Positions 54,739-63,656 of a DNA stretch of 64,000 bases are shown here, piece after piece (the first letter of the stretch is position 1; every line of letters starts with the position of its first letter). Below the pieces are notes generated by a model. The model was not told the origin of the DNA and did no database searches. It saw only the letters and a program-made list of their open reading frames with translations. Origin of the DNA: CACIIZ01 sp045565285. GTDB lineage: Bacteria > Pseudomonadota > Alphaproteobacteria > Rhodobacterales > Rhodobacteraceae. Made by a program: the position numbers and the translations under genes. The stretch covers positions 21,739 to 85,738 of the forward strand of contig JBJLFR010000024.1 in assembly GCA_045565285.1 (NCBI GenBank). The letters run 5' to 3'.

Positions 54739-55674
54739 TTAAATCTGGATAATTCCTACTATTGGAATAAGCAACATTGAAGCAATAAAAGTCCATAAAA
54801 TTGACAGAGCAATGGCCTCAGTTCTAACATTATATTTTGGAGCAAATGTGAAGGCCATTAATCCTACTGGAGCAGCTGCTACCATTAGAGTTGTTCGTGA
54901 ATTCTCTATTAAATGTCCACCTAATAACAATATCACAAAAAATGCTAGGAGTGGGTGAATAATTAATCTTAAAAAAGTGATTAAAACTGCAATTTTAAAC
55001 TGATCCCAATTTATCTTTTTTGATAAAATTATTCCAAGTGCAAAAAGGGCACATGGAGCTGCGGAAAGAGAAATAAATTCAAATGTTCTTTCAATACCAA
55101 CAGGTAAATCATAAGGAATTAAAATAATAAACAGTCCAATAATTAAACCCAATAGAGGTGGATTGACAGACTGTTTTTTAATTAATTTAACTAGAGAAAA
55201 ATCTTTAGTTGATGCTAAATCTAGAAGTAAAATTGTAAGGGAAAGTAGTAAAACATCCATTGCCATAATTGTTATAATCGAATTTATTTGTGAAAATGGG
55301 AATTCTAAAATAGCAATTGGATAGACATATAAAACATGATTGGCAAATGATGACGCAGCACCTATTAAAATAGCTTCAGTCATTTTAGATTTAAAAAATA
55401 TCTTTGCAGTAATAAAACCCAAAAAATATAATGTTAATTCAGTGATCAAATATTTTATGTATAAGGAAAAATTTATATTCTCGAAATTTAATTTAAGAAT
55501 AATATCAACACTCATTGCTGGTACAGCTACTATTCCAACAAATTTTAAAATAATATTTGCTTCAACTACTTCGAATAAATTTTTCTTTCCTAAAAAAAAC
55601 CCAAAGAAGCAAATAAAGGATACAGGAATAACACCATTTACAAGTAAATTAAAAAAATCAAATAAATCAAACAA
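54739..55674 (-). CDS. AEC family transporter (auxin efflux carrier / MleP-like)
   Basis: A 311-residue membrane protein with ten helices in two halves, the AEC (auxin efflux carrier) pattern; the signature NPPLLGLIIGLFIILIPYDLP starts the second half. Members export malate, other organic acids or auxin-like compounds. The only available start in frame with the first helix is a TTG at 55674, without a visible Shine-Dalgarno. It converges with the TPR-oxygenase gene, five bases between stops, and faces a gamma-glutamylcyclotransferase gene. Confidence 0.85.
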   Translation of the reverse strand: MFDLFDFFNLLVNGVIPVSFICFFGFFLGKKNLFEVVEANIILKFVGIVAVPAMSVDIILKLNFENINFSLYIKYLITELTLYFLGFITAKIFFKSKMTEAILIGAASSFANHVLYVYPIAILEFPFSQINSIITIMAMDVLLLSLTILLLDLASTKDFSLVKLIKKQSVNPPLLGLIIGLFIILIPYDLPVGIERTFEFISLSAAPCALFALGIILSKKINWDQFKIAVLITFLRLIIHPLLAFFVILLLGGHLIENSRTTLMVAAAPVGLMAFTFAPKYNVRTEAIALSILWTFIASMLLIPIVGIIQI

Positions 55675-55778
55675 AATCTTTAAAACCTTATACTAATTAT
55701 TTTTTTTTGATTGTCGTACACGAAATTTGATATATAAATGAAAAAATTACCAATTTTATAGAATTAAACCTCAAAATT

Positions 55779-56300
55779 ATGGCTTATTATTTTGGATATG
55801 GATCAAATATGTCTCAAGAATATCTTGAGAGAGTTAGAAACGTATATCCAATAAAAAGTACCATAGGATATCTTAAAGATTACACACTGAAAATCAACTT
55901 GAAAGGTCCAAATTTTGTTGAACCTGGATTTGCAAATATAAGTCATCAAAGTGGATCTAAAGTTGAAGGCATACTTCATGAAATAAGTAACCTCGAATTA
56001 AAAAAAATAATAGCATCGGAAGGACCAGAATATGAAGTGTCTGAAATAACAGTTTATACAAGTGATAAAAAATTTCTGGCCAAAACCTTAATATGGCCTA
56101 CTGATTCATTGGAAGAGTTACCAACTTCAAGAAGATATTTAAATCTTTTATTAAAAGCCGCAAAGGAAAATGGACTTAGCGATGGTTACATTAAAGAAAT
56201 AAAGAAAAAAAAAGCAGTCTATTACCCCTTTTTATCAGAATATTACAAAATATATGCTTATTTTTGGGTAAAAAGTAGGGCAAAAAAAGTGAATGAGTAA
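55779..56300 (+). CDS. gamma-glutamylcyclotransferase-like protein
   Basis: A 173-residue GGCT-fold (AIG2-like) protein. The hallmark YFGYGSNMS at 4-12 and the catalytic-type glutamate in SEGPEYE are present. It would release 5-oxoproline from a gamma-glutamyl amino acid or glutathione-related compound; substrate specificity is not determined by these motifs. It has no signal peptide. It stands alone between the AEC transporter and the inositol genes, and converges with the aldolase gene, 12 bases between stops. Confidence 0.82.
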   Translation: MAYYFGYGSNMSQEYLERVRNVYPIKSTIGYLKDYTLKINLKGPNFVEPGFANISHQSGSKVEGILHEISNLELKKIIASEGPEYEVSEITVYTSDKKFLAKTLIWPTDSLEELPTSRRYLNLLLKAAKENGLSDGYIKEIKKKKAVYYPFLSEYYKIYAYFWVKSRAKKVNE

Positions 56301-56312
56301 TAGGTAGAATTT

Positions 56313-57140
56313 TTAAAAATTTGTGTCTTGCAACATTTTTTTTGCTTTATTGATTAAAGTACATTTAAATTTTTCCATTATTTCAAAACGATCAAATATT
56401 TGATTATCTTTTATAAAAACTTCTCTCAAAACAGCTCCAAACATTTTTCTGAATTCTGTACCAATATTGAATTTATACACACCATAGTTCTTAGACATCT
56501 TCACTCTATCAACACGATTAACACCTGATCCTCCATGAATTACTAAGGGAGTATTTGTAACATTATTGATTTTAGTAAGAAGATCATAATCTATAATTGC
56601 AGAATTTTCATTTTGCAAATGTGTATTACCTACTGAAACAGCCAACGCAGTTACTGGCAATTGCTCAGTAAATAATTTAACTTCCTCAGGAGATGTCATT
56701 TTATTTTTACTACAATCATTATACCCTACAAAACCTAGTTCTACTTCTAAGCACGCATTATACTTCTGGGTCAATTCATAAATTTTAAAAGATTTTTCAA
56801 GGTTTTCTTCAAATGGTAATTTTGAACCATCATACATAATCGAAGTAAAACCAATATCTAAAGCTTTTTTACATATCTCATAATTCTCTCCATGATCTAA
56901 ATGAGGAACAACTTTGATATTTGCCTCTTTACCTAGTTTTGCAAACATAGAATAAATCACTTCAAGCGGCATATTCTTTCTAAAGCCTGGACCAGATTGT
57001 AGAATTATACCTGAATTAGTTTCTTGGGCAGCTTCAACAAATGAATAAGCATCTTCCCAACCTTGTACTACAAATCCTATAACATAAGTATTTTTTGCTT
57101 TTGCATCATCCAAAAGGTTTTTTAAAGAAGAAATACTCAT
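56313..57140 (-). CDS. iolJ: class II aldolase, IolJ-like
   Basis: A 275-residue class II (zinc) fructose-bisphosphate-type aldolase. VPHLDHGEN supplies zinc histidines, LVIHGGSGVNRVD the phosphate site, and NIGTEFRKMF the C-terminal part. With iolB and iolC directly upstream it most probably cleaves 2-deoxy-5-keto-gluconate 6-phosphate to DHAP and malonate semialdehyde. Its ATG overlaps the iolB stop (ATGA). Without that context it would be called GatY/KbaY/FbaA; the symbol rests on the operon. Confidence 0.8.
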   Translation of the reverse strand: MSISSLKNLLDDAKAKNTYVIGFVVQGWEDAYSFVEAAQETNSGIILQSGPGFRKNMPLEVIYSMFAKLGKEANIKVVPHLDHGENYEICKKALDIGFTSIMYDGSKLPFEENLEKSFKIYELTQKYNACLEVELGFVGYNDCSKNKMTSPEEVKLFTEQLPVTALAVSVGNTHLQNENSAIIDYDLLTKINNVTNTPLVIHGGSGVNRVDRVKMSKNYGVYKFNIGTEFRKMFGAVLREVFIKDNQIFDRFEIMEKFKCTLINKAKKMLQDTNF

Positions 57141-57979
57141 TTAAATTTAGCAACCATATCCTTAATTCCAGGAATAAGATCTACTTGATACTCATGAACT
57201 GGTTGAAAAAATTGAACTAGGGGTCTCTGACTATATCCTGCTAAAATAGTAAAATAATACATTTCATAACCTGGTAAGGCACATACTGGATGATACCCAT
57301 TATTAATACAAAATGTAGAACCATTGACTATATGAAAAGCCTTACCATGACCTTCCTTTTCTGACTGTAGTAGTTGAAGTGCTGAACCATGATAAGGTTT
57401 AAACCTAAAATTATATGTTTCATCATGCTTTGTTTCTAAAGGTAATCGATCTGTATCATGCTTATGACTTGGAAAGCCCGACCATCCACCCGCACCTACT
57501 GTAAAAAGTTCTGAAACTAATAATCTTCCAACCTGATTGCTTTGTTTTTGTCCTAAAAGATGTTTAATTTTTCTGTGAGTTTTAGTCTTATCAGAACCAT
57601 ATTGTATCAAATCTATATCTTTTGAACGAATTACAAAAGGTTCTAAAATTTTATCATATTTCGCACCAGCTATAAATAATTCACATTTTTTACTAACACA
57701 TTTAATTAAAGCTTCTTGATTACAAGGTATATAAATACACTCAGGTTCACCATCCCAAACATCTGTAGTCCTGTTTCCAATGTTTTCAAAAATTTTACCA
57801 GTAATTTTCACTTCAATAGTGCCTGTTGCTGGAACAATACATATTTCATGGTCTTTAAGACAAATTGAAAATTCTTCATCTTTAGACAGTTTGACTATAT
57901 TAAAATAAATATTTGGGACAATATTGTTTTCGATACCAATTATTGGCTTATTTTTATTATCAAAAGGTGGTATATGCAT
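57137..57979 (-). CDS. iolB: 5-deoxy-glucuronate isomerase
   Basis: A 280-residue cupin-type IolB. The block GGWSGFPSHKHD (histidine-rich metal site) and the following KHDETYNFRF are diagnostic. It isomerises 5-deoxy-D-glucuronate to 2-deoxy-5-keto-D-gluconate in myo-inositol breakdown. The start ATG is preceded by GGAAAA, eight bases after the iolC stop, and the end overlaps iolJ by four bases, so this is a tight iolC-iolB-iolJ operon. The earlier pathway genes iolG, iolE and iolD are not in this window. Confidence 0.93.
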   Translation of the reverse strand: MHIPPFDNKNKPIIGIENNIVPNIYFNIVKLSKDEEFSICLKDHEICIVPATGTIEVKITGKIFENIGNRTTDVWDGEPECIYIPCNQEALIKCVSKKCELFIAGAKYDKILEPFVIRSKDIDLIQYGSDKTKTHRKIKHLLGQKQSNQVGRLLVSELFTVGAGGWSGFPSHKHDTDRLPLETKHDETYNFRFKPYHGSALQLLQSEKEGHGKAFHIVNGSTFCINNGYHPVCALPGYEMYYFTILAGYSQRPLVQFFQPVHEYQVDLIPGIKDMVAKFK

Positions 57980-57987
57980 AGTTTTTC

Positions 57988-58938
57988 CTAATTAAAATTC
58001 TGGATAAATTCTTTGAGTTCTTCTAAATGTGGCATTGCATTAGAACAACCTACTCTTGTAACTACTATTGCCCCAGCTGCTGCTCCAAATTTAATACTGT
58101 CAGAAAGTACATCTCCCTTTAATTTTGAAGAGCAAAAGCTTGATAGAAAAGCGTCTCCAGCTCCTGTTGGTTTAATTGAATCTACTTTAAAACTATTTAA
58201 AAAATTTTTGTTATGATTATGAAAATAGTATAGACCCTCTGAACCCATTTTATAAATTGTAATTATGTTGTGTTTTTTAGACATTTCAGATGCTAGAACC
58301 AAACCATTATCTTTACTAGATGACATAAAATTAAATTCTAGATCATTCCCTACGACAATATTTGATAACATAGCGGCTGAATATAAAACTTTTTCAGCTT
58401 CTACCTTATCATCCCATGATCCTTGTCTATAATCTATATCTAATATAATCTCTATTTTTCTCTTAATACCCAATTCCATCAAATACAAAACTGTTTTCCT
58501 AGATGGATTACGTGATAGTGATGTTCCTGTAACAATTATTAAACCATAGGAATCAAGATCAACTTTTTCTAAATAAGATTCATTTAAATAGAGGTCTGCT
58601 GGGTTATCTCTGTACAAAACAGCTTTAGTCTTTTCTCCCATAGAATCTACAATTGCAAGAGTGTTTTTTGAATTAGCAACCTTAATTAAAAGTTCAGTAT
58701 TGATACCAATATGTTTACAGCTATTAATTACAAAATTTCCAATTGGATCATCAGAAATGGGTGAAAATAAATCCACAGCATTCCCTTGTTTAGCTAATCC
58801 AGCTGCTATATTTGCAGCTGAGCCTCCTAATTGTGAAATAAATTTGGTTGCATCCTCAATAGGCGTATTCACAGGATCAGCGTATAAATCAAGACCTGCT
58901 CTACCGATTACTAATATTTTTTTTTGGTATTTATGCAT
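57988..58938 (-). CDS. iolC: 5-dehydro-2-deoxygluconokinase (PfkB family)
   Basis: A 316-residue PfkB-family sugar kinase. The N-terminal IGRAGLDLYADPVNTPIED is the IolC-type substrate pattern, LGGSAANIAAGLAKQG follows, and the catalytic base is in PTGAGDAFLSSF. It phosphorylates 2-deoxy-5-keto-gluconate, the IolB product, providing the IolJ substrate. In some bacteria IolC is fused to a DUF2090 domain; here it is the stand-alone form. It is the first gene of the operon; the acyl-CoA dehydrogenase gene is 24 bases upstream on the same strand and may be co-transcribed. Confidence 0.92.
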   Translation of the reverse strand: MHKYQKKILVIGRAGLDLYADPVNTPIEDATKFISQLGGSAANIAAGLAKQGNAVDLFSPISDDPIGNFVINSCKHIGINTELLIKVANSKNTLAIVDSMGEKTKAVLYRDNPADLYLNESYLEKVDLDSYGLIIVTGTSLSRNPSRKTVLYLMELGIKRKIEIILDIDYRQGSWDDKVEAEKVLYSAAMLSNIVVGNDLEFNFMSSSKDNGLVLASEMSKKHNIITIYKMGSEGLYYFHNHNKNFLNSFKVDSIKPTGAGDAFLSSFCSSKLKGDVLSDSIKFGAAAGAIVVTRVGCSNAMPHLEELKEFIQNFN

Positions 58939-58962
58939 AGGTATAATTTTTTAAAAATAGCA

Positions 58963-60120
58963 TCAATAAGATCGAGGCAAATTCAAAACATGTTCAGCAA
59001 TATAGCTTAAAATAAGATTAGTTGAAACTGGTGCAACTTGATACAGTCTCGCTTCTCTATATTTTCTTTCAATATCATATTCTTTAGCAAAACCAAATCC
59101 GCCATATGTTTGAATACACATTTCAGCAGCTTCCCATGATGCTTCTGAACAAAGTAACTTTGCAAGATTAGCCTCTTCACCAGGATTTTTACCTTCATCA
59201 TATAAATTTATTGCATTCCATAGCATTAGTTCTGCAGCACGCATTTTAGAATAAGCCTTGGCTATTGGGAATTGAATTCCTTGATTTTGACCAATAGGAC
59301 GGTTGAATACTTTCCTATTTATGGAATACTCTGTAGCCATTTTTAAAAACCATTTTGCATCACCAATACATTCTGCAGAAATTAATATTCTCTCTGCATT
59401 CATTCCAGATAGAATATATTTAAACCCTTCATTACACTCACCAATTAAATTCTCAGGGGAAACAGCAAGGTTCTCGAAAAAAATTTCAGTTGTTGAATGG
59501 TTCATCATTGTTTTTATAGGTTTAATGGTCAAGGATTTACCAATGTGTTCTCTCATATCAATAAGAAAAACTGATAACCCTTGTGTTCTCTTTTTTACCT
59601 CCTCAAGAGGTTTAGTTCTAGCTAGTAAAAGTAATAAATCTGAATGTTCTGCTCTAGAAGTCCAAATTTTCTGGCCATTAATAATGTAATTATTCCCATC
59701 AAATACTGCGTTTGTTTTTAAAGATAATGTATCTGAACCACTATTTGGTTCAGTAACACCAAAAGCCTGCAATCTTAATTCACCAGAAGAAATTTTGGGA
59801 AGAAATTTTGATTTTTGTTCCTCACTACCATGCCTTAAAATTGTACCCATTGTATACATTTGAGCATGACATGCTGCTGCATTTCCACCAGATTTATGAA
59901 TTTCTTCTAAGATAACAGCACCAGCTGATAAGGGAAGACCAGCTCCTCCATATTGTTCTGGAATTAAGGAGGACAAGAAACCTGAATTGGTTAATTCTTT
60001 AACAAATTCATCTGGGTAAAGATCTTTTTCATCACAACTTTGCCAATATTTATTGTTAAATTTAAGACACATCTTAGTAACTGCATCTCTAATTTCTTGA
60101 TACATATTATTAGTATCCAT
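58963..60120 (-). CDS. acyl-CoA dehydrogenase
   Basis: A 385-residue flavoprotein. IPEQYGGAGLPLSAG, the FAD-binding ACHAQMYTMGT and LQAFGVTEPNSGSDTLSLKT blocks, and the C-terminal IQTYGGFGFAKEYDIER are typical. It introduces a 2,3-double bond in an acyl-CoA and passes electrons to ETF. Substrate length is not readable. The enoyl-CoA hydratase and HMG-CoA lyase genes are divergent just upstream, a set reminiscent of leucine breakdown (isovaleryl-CoA, 3-methylglutaconyl-CoA, HMG-CoA), though the carboxylase genes are missing. Confidence 0.92.
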   Translation of the reverse strand: MDTNNMYQEIRDAVTKMCLKFNNKYWQSCDEKDLYPDEFVKELTNSGFLSSLIPEQYGGAGLPLSAGAVILEEIHKSGGNAAACHAQMYTMGTILRHGSEEQKSKFLPKISSGELRLQAFGVTEPNSGSDTLSLKTNAVFDGNNYIINGQKIWTSRAEHSDLLLLLARTKPLEEVKKRTQGLSVFLIDMREHIGKSLTIKPIKTMMNHSTTEIFFENLAVSPENLIGECNEGFKYILSGMNAERILISAECIGDAKWFLKMATEYSINRKVFNRPIGQNQGIQFPIAKAYSKMRAAELMLWNAINLYDEGKNPGEEANLAKLLCSEASWEAAEMCIQTYGGFGFAKEYDIERKYREARLYQVAPVSTNLILSYIAEHVLNLPRSY

Positions 60121-60225
60121 ATTAGCTTTCCTAAATAAAAATATATAAATTACTTATAGTTAGTATTTAAATAATATTATATAAAAAATAAATAGTTAAT
60201 AAAATTAAGGGAATATTTACAGAAA

Positions 60226-61023
60226 ATGGCTATTACAGATCATAAAACAATATCTATTAATTATATTGAAGATGAAATCATACTTTGCACCTTAAAAAGG
60301 CCAGATGTGTCAAATGCTTTTAATTCTATAATGGCAAAAGAAATTTATACTTTTTTTGAAGATTTTTCCATAGGGAATAAAAAAACAAGAGTGATTATAC
60401 TTACAGGGCATGGGGAAAAAGCATTTTGTGCTGGTGGTGATCTGAAAGAAAGAAATGAAATGACATCTGAAAAATGGTTTATTCAACATAAATTATACGA
60501 GAGAATGATAAGATCCATAAAAAATTGTCCGACTCCTATTATTGCAGCCGTTAATGGTGCAGCATATGGTGGAGGATGCGAAATAGTCTCTGCAGTGGAT
60601 TTTGCATATGCTGCTAAACATTCTCTGTTTGCACAAACTGAAACTAAATTAGGAATTATTCCAGGAGCTGGAGGGACTCAAAATCTGCCACGTGCTATTG
60701 GTGAAAAAAGAGCTTTAGAACTGATTTTGACGGGAAAAACTTTTACAGCTTTAGAAGCAAAAAAATGGGGCTTAATCAATGAGGTATTTGATGGAGATCA
60801 ACTTTTAATAGAGGTAACTAAAATTGCAAAAATAATAGCTCAAAATGCACCTCTTGCGGTAAAACAAGCTAAAAATTCTATAAAAAAAGGATTAAGTATG
60901 TCATTGTCAGACGGGCTTTCTTTTGAAATAGAATGCTATAATAGAACGATACCAACAAATGATAGACTAGAAGGTATATTGGCATTCAACGAAAAGCGAC
61001 CCCCTAAATTTGAAGGATATTAA
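60226..61023 (+). CDS. enoyl-CoA hydratase/isomerase family protein
   Basis: A 265-residue crotonase. The oxyanion-hole glycines are in AFCAGGDLKE and NGAAYGGGCE, and the second catalytic glutamate is in KLGIIPGAGGTQ. It hydrates an enoyl-CoA; with HMG-CoA lyase next, a methylglutaconyl-CoA hydratase role is plausible but not proven. The HMG-CoA lyase gene begins two bases after its stop, so they are one transcription unit. Confidence 0.9.
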   Translation: MAITDHKTISINYIEDEIILCTLKRPDVSNAFNSIMAKEIYTFFEDFSIGNKKTRVIILTGHGEKAFCAGGDLKERNEMTSEKWFIQHKLYERMIRSIKNCPTPIIAAVNGAAYGGGCEIVSAVDFAYAAKHSLFAQTETKLGIIPGAGGTQNLPRAIGEKRALELILTGKTFTALEAKKWGLINEVFDGDQLLIEVTKIAKIIAQNAPLAVKQAKNSIKKGLSMSLSDGLSFEIECYNRTIPTNDRLEGILAFNEKRPPKFEGY

Positions 61024-61025
61024 TT

Positions 61026-61932
61026 GTGTCTGATGTTTTAATTAGAGAAGTTGGTCTTAGGGACGGCCTGCAACTTGTTAAAAATATATTACCAACTGAA
61101 AAAAAAATTGAGTGGTTAAATAAGCAATCTCTTCTTAATTTTAAAGAAATAGAAGTTACCTCATTTGTCCCCCAAAAAATAGTTCCTCAGTTCTTTGATG
61201 CTACAATAATTCTAAATTTTGCAAAAAAAATTTCTGGAATAACTAGTTCGGTATTAGTTCCAAATTTATTTGGTGCTAAAAAGGCTTTGGATCTCAATGC
61301 ACAAAAAATAAACTATGTACTATCAGCTAGTGAATCTCACAATAAAGCAAATGTAAATAAAGATATAAGTTCATCTCTAAATGAACTTATAGAAATAATC
61401 GACTATAATAATAAATTAGAAAAAAGAAGCAAGATAGGTTTAGCAATTTCTACATCCTTTGGGTGTTCTATAGAAGGAAGAGTATCTCCTAATAAAGTAC
61501 TTAAAATTGTCGAAAAGGTTTGTCAGTTCGGTGTTGATGAAGTAAATATTGCAGATACGGTTGGTTATGCAAACCCACAAAATGTAAATTATCTTTTTAA
61601 GCATGTTATTGAAATAGCTGGGAAGGATAAAACTTTTGCACATTTCCATGATACAAGAGGATTAGGTATGGCTAATGTTGTAACCGCATTAGAATTAGGA
61701 GTTCGAAAATTTGATAGTTCTTTATGTGGACTTGGGGGGGTGCCCATTTGCACCTGGAGCTTCAGGAAATATCCCAACTGAAGACCTTATATATCTGATG
61801 AACACATTAGGTATTTCTACTGGAATTAATTTAAATTCCCTATTGGATTTGTGTAAATTTATTAAAGAGTGGTTTCCTCAAGAAAAACAGGAGGGAAAAA
61901 TATTAAAAGCTGGATTACCAGTCGGATTTTAA
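61026..61932 (+). pseudogene. hydroxymethylglutaryl-CoA lyase, broken by a +1 frameshift
   Basis: A GTG start at 61026 opens with REVGLRDGLQ, the HMG-CoA lyase active-site segment, and continues through FHDTRGLG. The frame should then read GLGGCPFAPGASGN, where the cysteine is the catalytic loop residue. A run of seven Gs (61734-61740) instead of six shifts the frame to ICTWSFRKYPN and a stop at 61781; the rest (CPFAPGASGN to KAGLPVGF) is in the next frame, ending at 61932. Corrected length is 301 residues, normal for the family. A sequencing or assembly error in the G run, slippage-based phase variation, or genuine inactivation are all possible; there are no other lesions. Confidence 0.9.
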
Positions 61933-61934
61933 AT

Positions 61935-62879
61935 TTATTCAAGAACTACTTTTGGAAAATAAAAGGAAACAGTCCAATTAGGCATATCTACAATTTCGCT
62001 TATTCTAAGATCCCCACATACACTACATAACATATAAGCTTCTACAGCATCCATTCCAATATCCTTACACAGTAAATCTATCATTGCTCCAACAGCATCC
62101 CGTGAGGCCTGCATTAAATCGGGACCAATTCCCGTAGTAACTTTATACCCCCTTTTATCAAGATGATTTGTAACAGGACCTGATGTTTCAAGTTGTGGGA
62201 ATTTAAGATTCCGTTCTTTCAAAAGATCAATTTTACAGGAAACAGTCATTGGGCTCTCTATAGCTGTTCCACACACTTCTCCATCACCTTGAGCAGCATG
62301 AGTATCCCCAACTGATAATAATCCTCCTTCAACCTCTACTGGAAGGTATAATGTAGTACCTACACAATTATCTCTAATATCTAAATTCCCACCCACTCTT
62401 CTAGGAGGAACTACTGAGTGATTTCCCTTTTCTTCTAATGCTAAGCCAATAGTACCACAAAATGGTTTTAAAGGAATTTTACAGGTTTCTCCAAAAATAG
62501 AATGCGTCGGATTGTTGGGATCAAATTTCCAAATATTTAATTTTGGATCTGGGAATTGGTCTGCAAGCAATCCAAAACCAGGAATATTAGCAGTCCAACC
62601 CCAACCTTTTGAATCAGGTAAAAATTCTAAAAATTTTATTGAAACTATATCACCTTTTTGAGCTCCCTTTATATAAATAGGACCAGTCACTGGGTTAACT
62701 TTTTCAAAGTCTAAATTTGGGAGATCTTTATCACTTGAATTTTGTGTTAACTGATTACCTGACGCATCAATTGTCTCTATTTCAACAGTTTGGCCTGGTG
62801 TTATTGTTAAAATTGGTTCTATACCATTATCCCAACCATAGTGATGCATTCTGCTGTGTATAGTATGATTACATTTCAT
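61935..62879 (-). CDS. acetamidase/formamidase family protein
   Basis: A 314-residue FmdA/AmdA-family amidohydrolase. GDTHAAQGDGEVCGTAIESP near 190-209 is the metal and active-site signature, and PTHSIFGETCKIPLKPFCG and GWGWTANIPG are conserved. It hydrolyses formamide, acetamide or another short amide to the acid and ammonia. GAGGAG gives an excellent ribosome-binding site for the ATG at 62879. It lies 13 bases after the N-formylglutamate amidohydrolase gene, in a run of amide-hydrolysing genes. It converges with the frameshifted lyase. Confidence 0.92.
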   Translation of the reverse strand: MKCNHTIHSRMHHYGWDNGIEPILTITPGQTVEIETIDASGNQLTQNSSDKDLPNLDFEKVNPVTGPIYIKGAQKGDIVSIKFLEFLPDSKGWGWTANIPGFGLLADQFPDPKLNIWKFDPNNPTHSIFGETCKIPLKPFCGTIGLALEEKGNHSVVPPRRVGGNLDIRDNCVGTTLYLPVEVEGGLLSVGDTHAAQGDGEVCGTAIESPMTVSCKIDLLKERNLKFPQLETSGPVTNHLDKRGYKVTTGIGPDLMQASRDAVGAMIDLLCKDIGMDAVEAYMLCSVCGDLRISEIVDMPNWTVSFYFPKVVLE

Positions 62880-62892
62880 ATTATTTATCTCC

Positions 62893-63654
62893 TCAATCTT
62901 TTAATAAATTTAGAAAACAGCTATTAATCATTGATACCATTAATTGTCCCCATTTTTTTTGGCCTTTAATTGTGTTAATCAAATCTTGTCGAATTTCTAT
63001 TAAAATAGCAGGTATATTTCTGTCATCACCGTGAATAGGAATAGTATAATCTCCACCTTTTTCGATTTTATAAGGCTGATTATCCCCTACACATAATGAG
63101 TTTTTTTCACGTAAGAATTGAATACATTCCTTTCCTAACTTTAATGAATCACCATATAAAACTCCACACTCCCATGTTCTATTTATATTCTCTTCATTCA
63201 ATTTTGGGGTGAAACTATGAAGAGATAAAAGAACCTTGGGTTTAATTTCGTTTATTGTTTGTGTAATAAAATCATGAAAAGGAATATGAAAATTTAAAAG
63301 TCTTTCTTTTTTTTCATTAATGGACAAATTTTTATTACCCAAGATTATACTTCCATCACTTTTCTCTCTAATACATTCTTTAGAATTATGAGGCCTATTT
63401 AAATCAACAACTAATCTAGAATATTTTGAAAGAATACATTTAAAATCTGTTTTCTTACAAATTTCAAGTGCTACTCCTTTTATGCCAATATCATAAGAAA
63501 TATGTCTTGAGGAATCTTCTTTATTTAAACCTAAATTCAACTTTTTTGGAATTAAATTTCCTGCATGCTCGACAGTAATAAGCAATTTACTATTACTTTT
63601 TTCGTTTTCTACCTCGAAAACACTATTGTTATTTAAATCATACATTTGTTGCAT
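62893..63654 (-). CDS. N-formylglutamate amidohydrolase family protein
   Basis: A 253-residue PF05013-type amidohydrolase (N-formylglutamate deformylase, HutG2-like). LLITVEHAGNLIPKKL contains the first zinc ligand, SRLVVDLNRP the substrate arginine, and SLHSFTP the second metal histidine. It would release formate from an N-formyl amino acid. Placed between a formamidase and an isochorismatase-family gene, it points to breakdown of formylated or carbamoylated amides. The start is the ATG at 63654 or the ATG three codons later. Confidence 0.85.
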   Translation of the reverse strand: MQQMYDLNNNSVFEVENEKSNSKLLITVEHAGNLIPKKLNLGLNKEDSSRHISYDIGIKGVALEICKKTDFKCILSKYSRLVVDLNRPHNSKECIREKSDGSIILGNKNLSINEKKERLLNFHIPFHDFITQTINEIKPKVLLSLHSFTPKLNEENINRTWECGVLYGDSLKLGKECIQFLREKNSLCVGDNQPYKIEKGGDYTIPIHGDDRNIPAILIEIRQDLINTIKGQKKWGQLMVSMINSCFLNLLKD

Positions 63655-63656
63655 TT

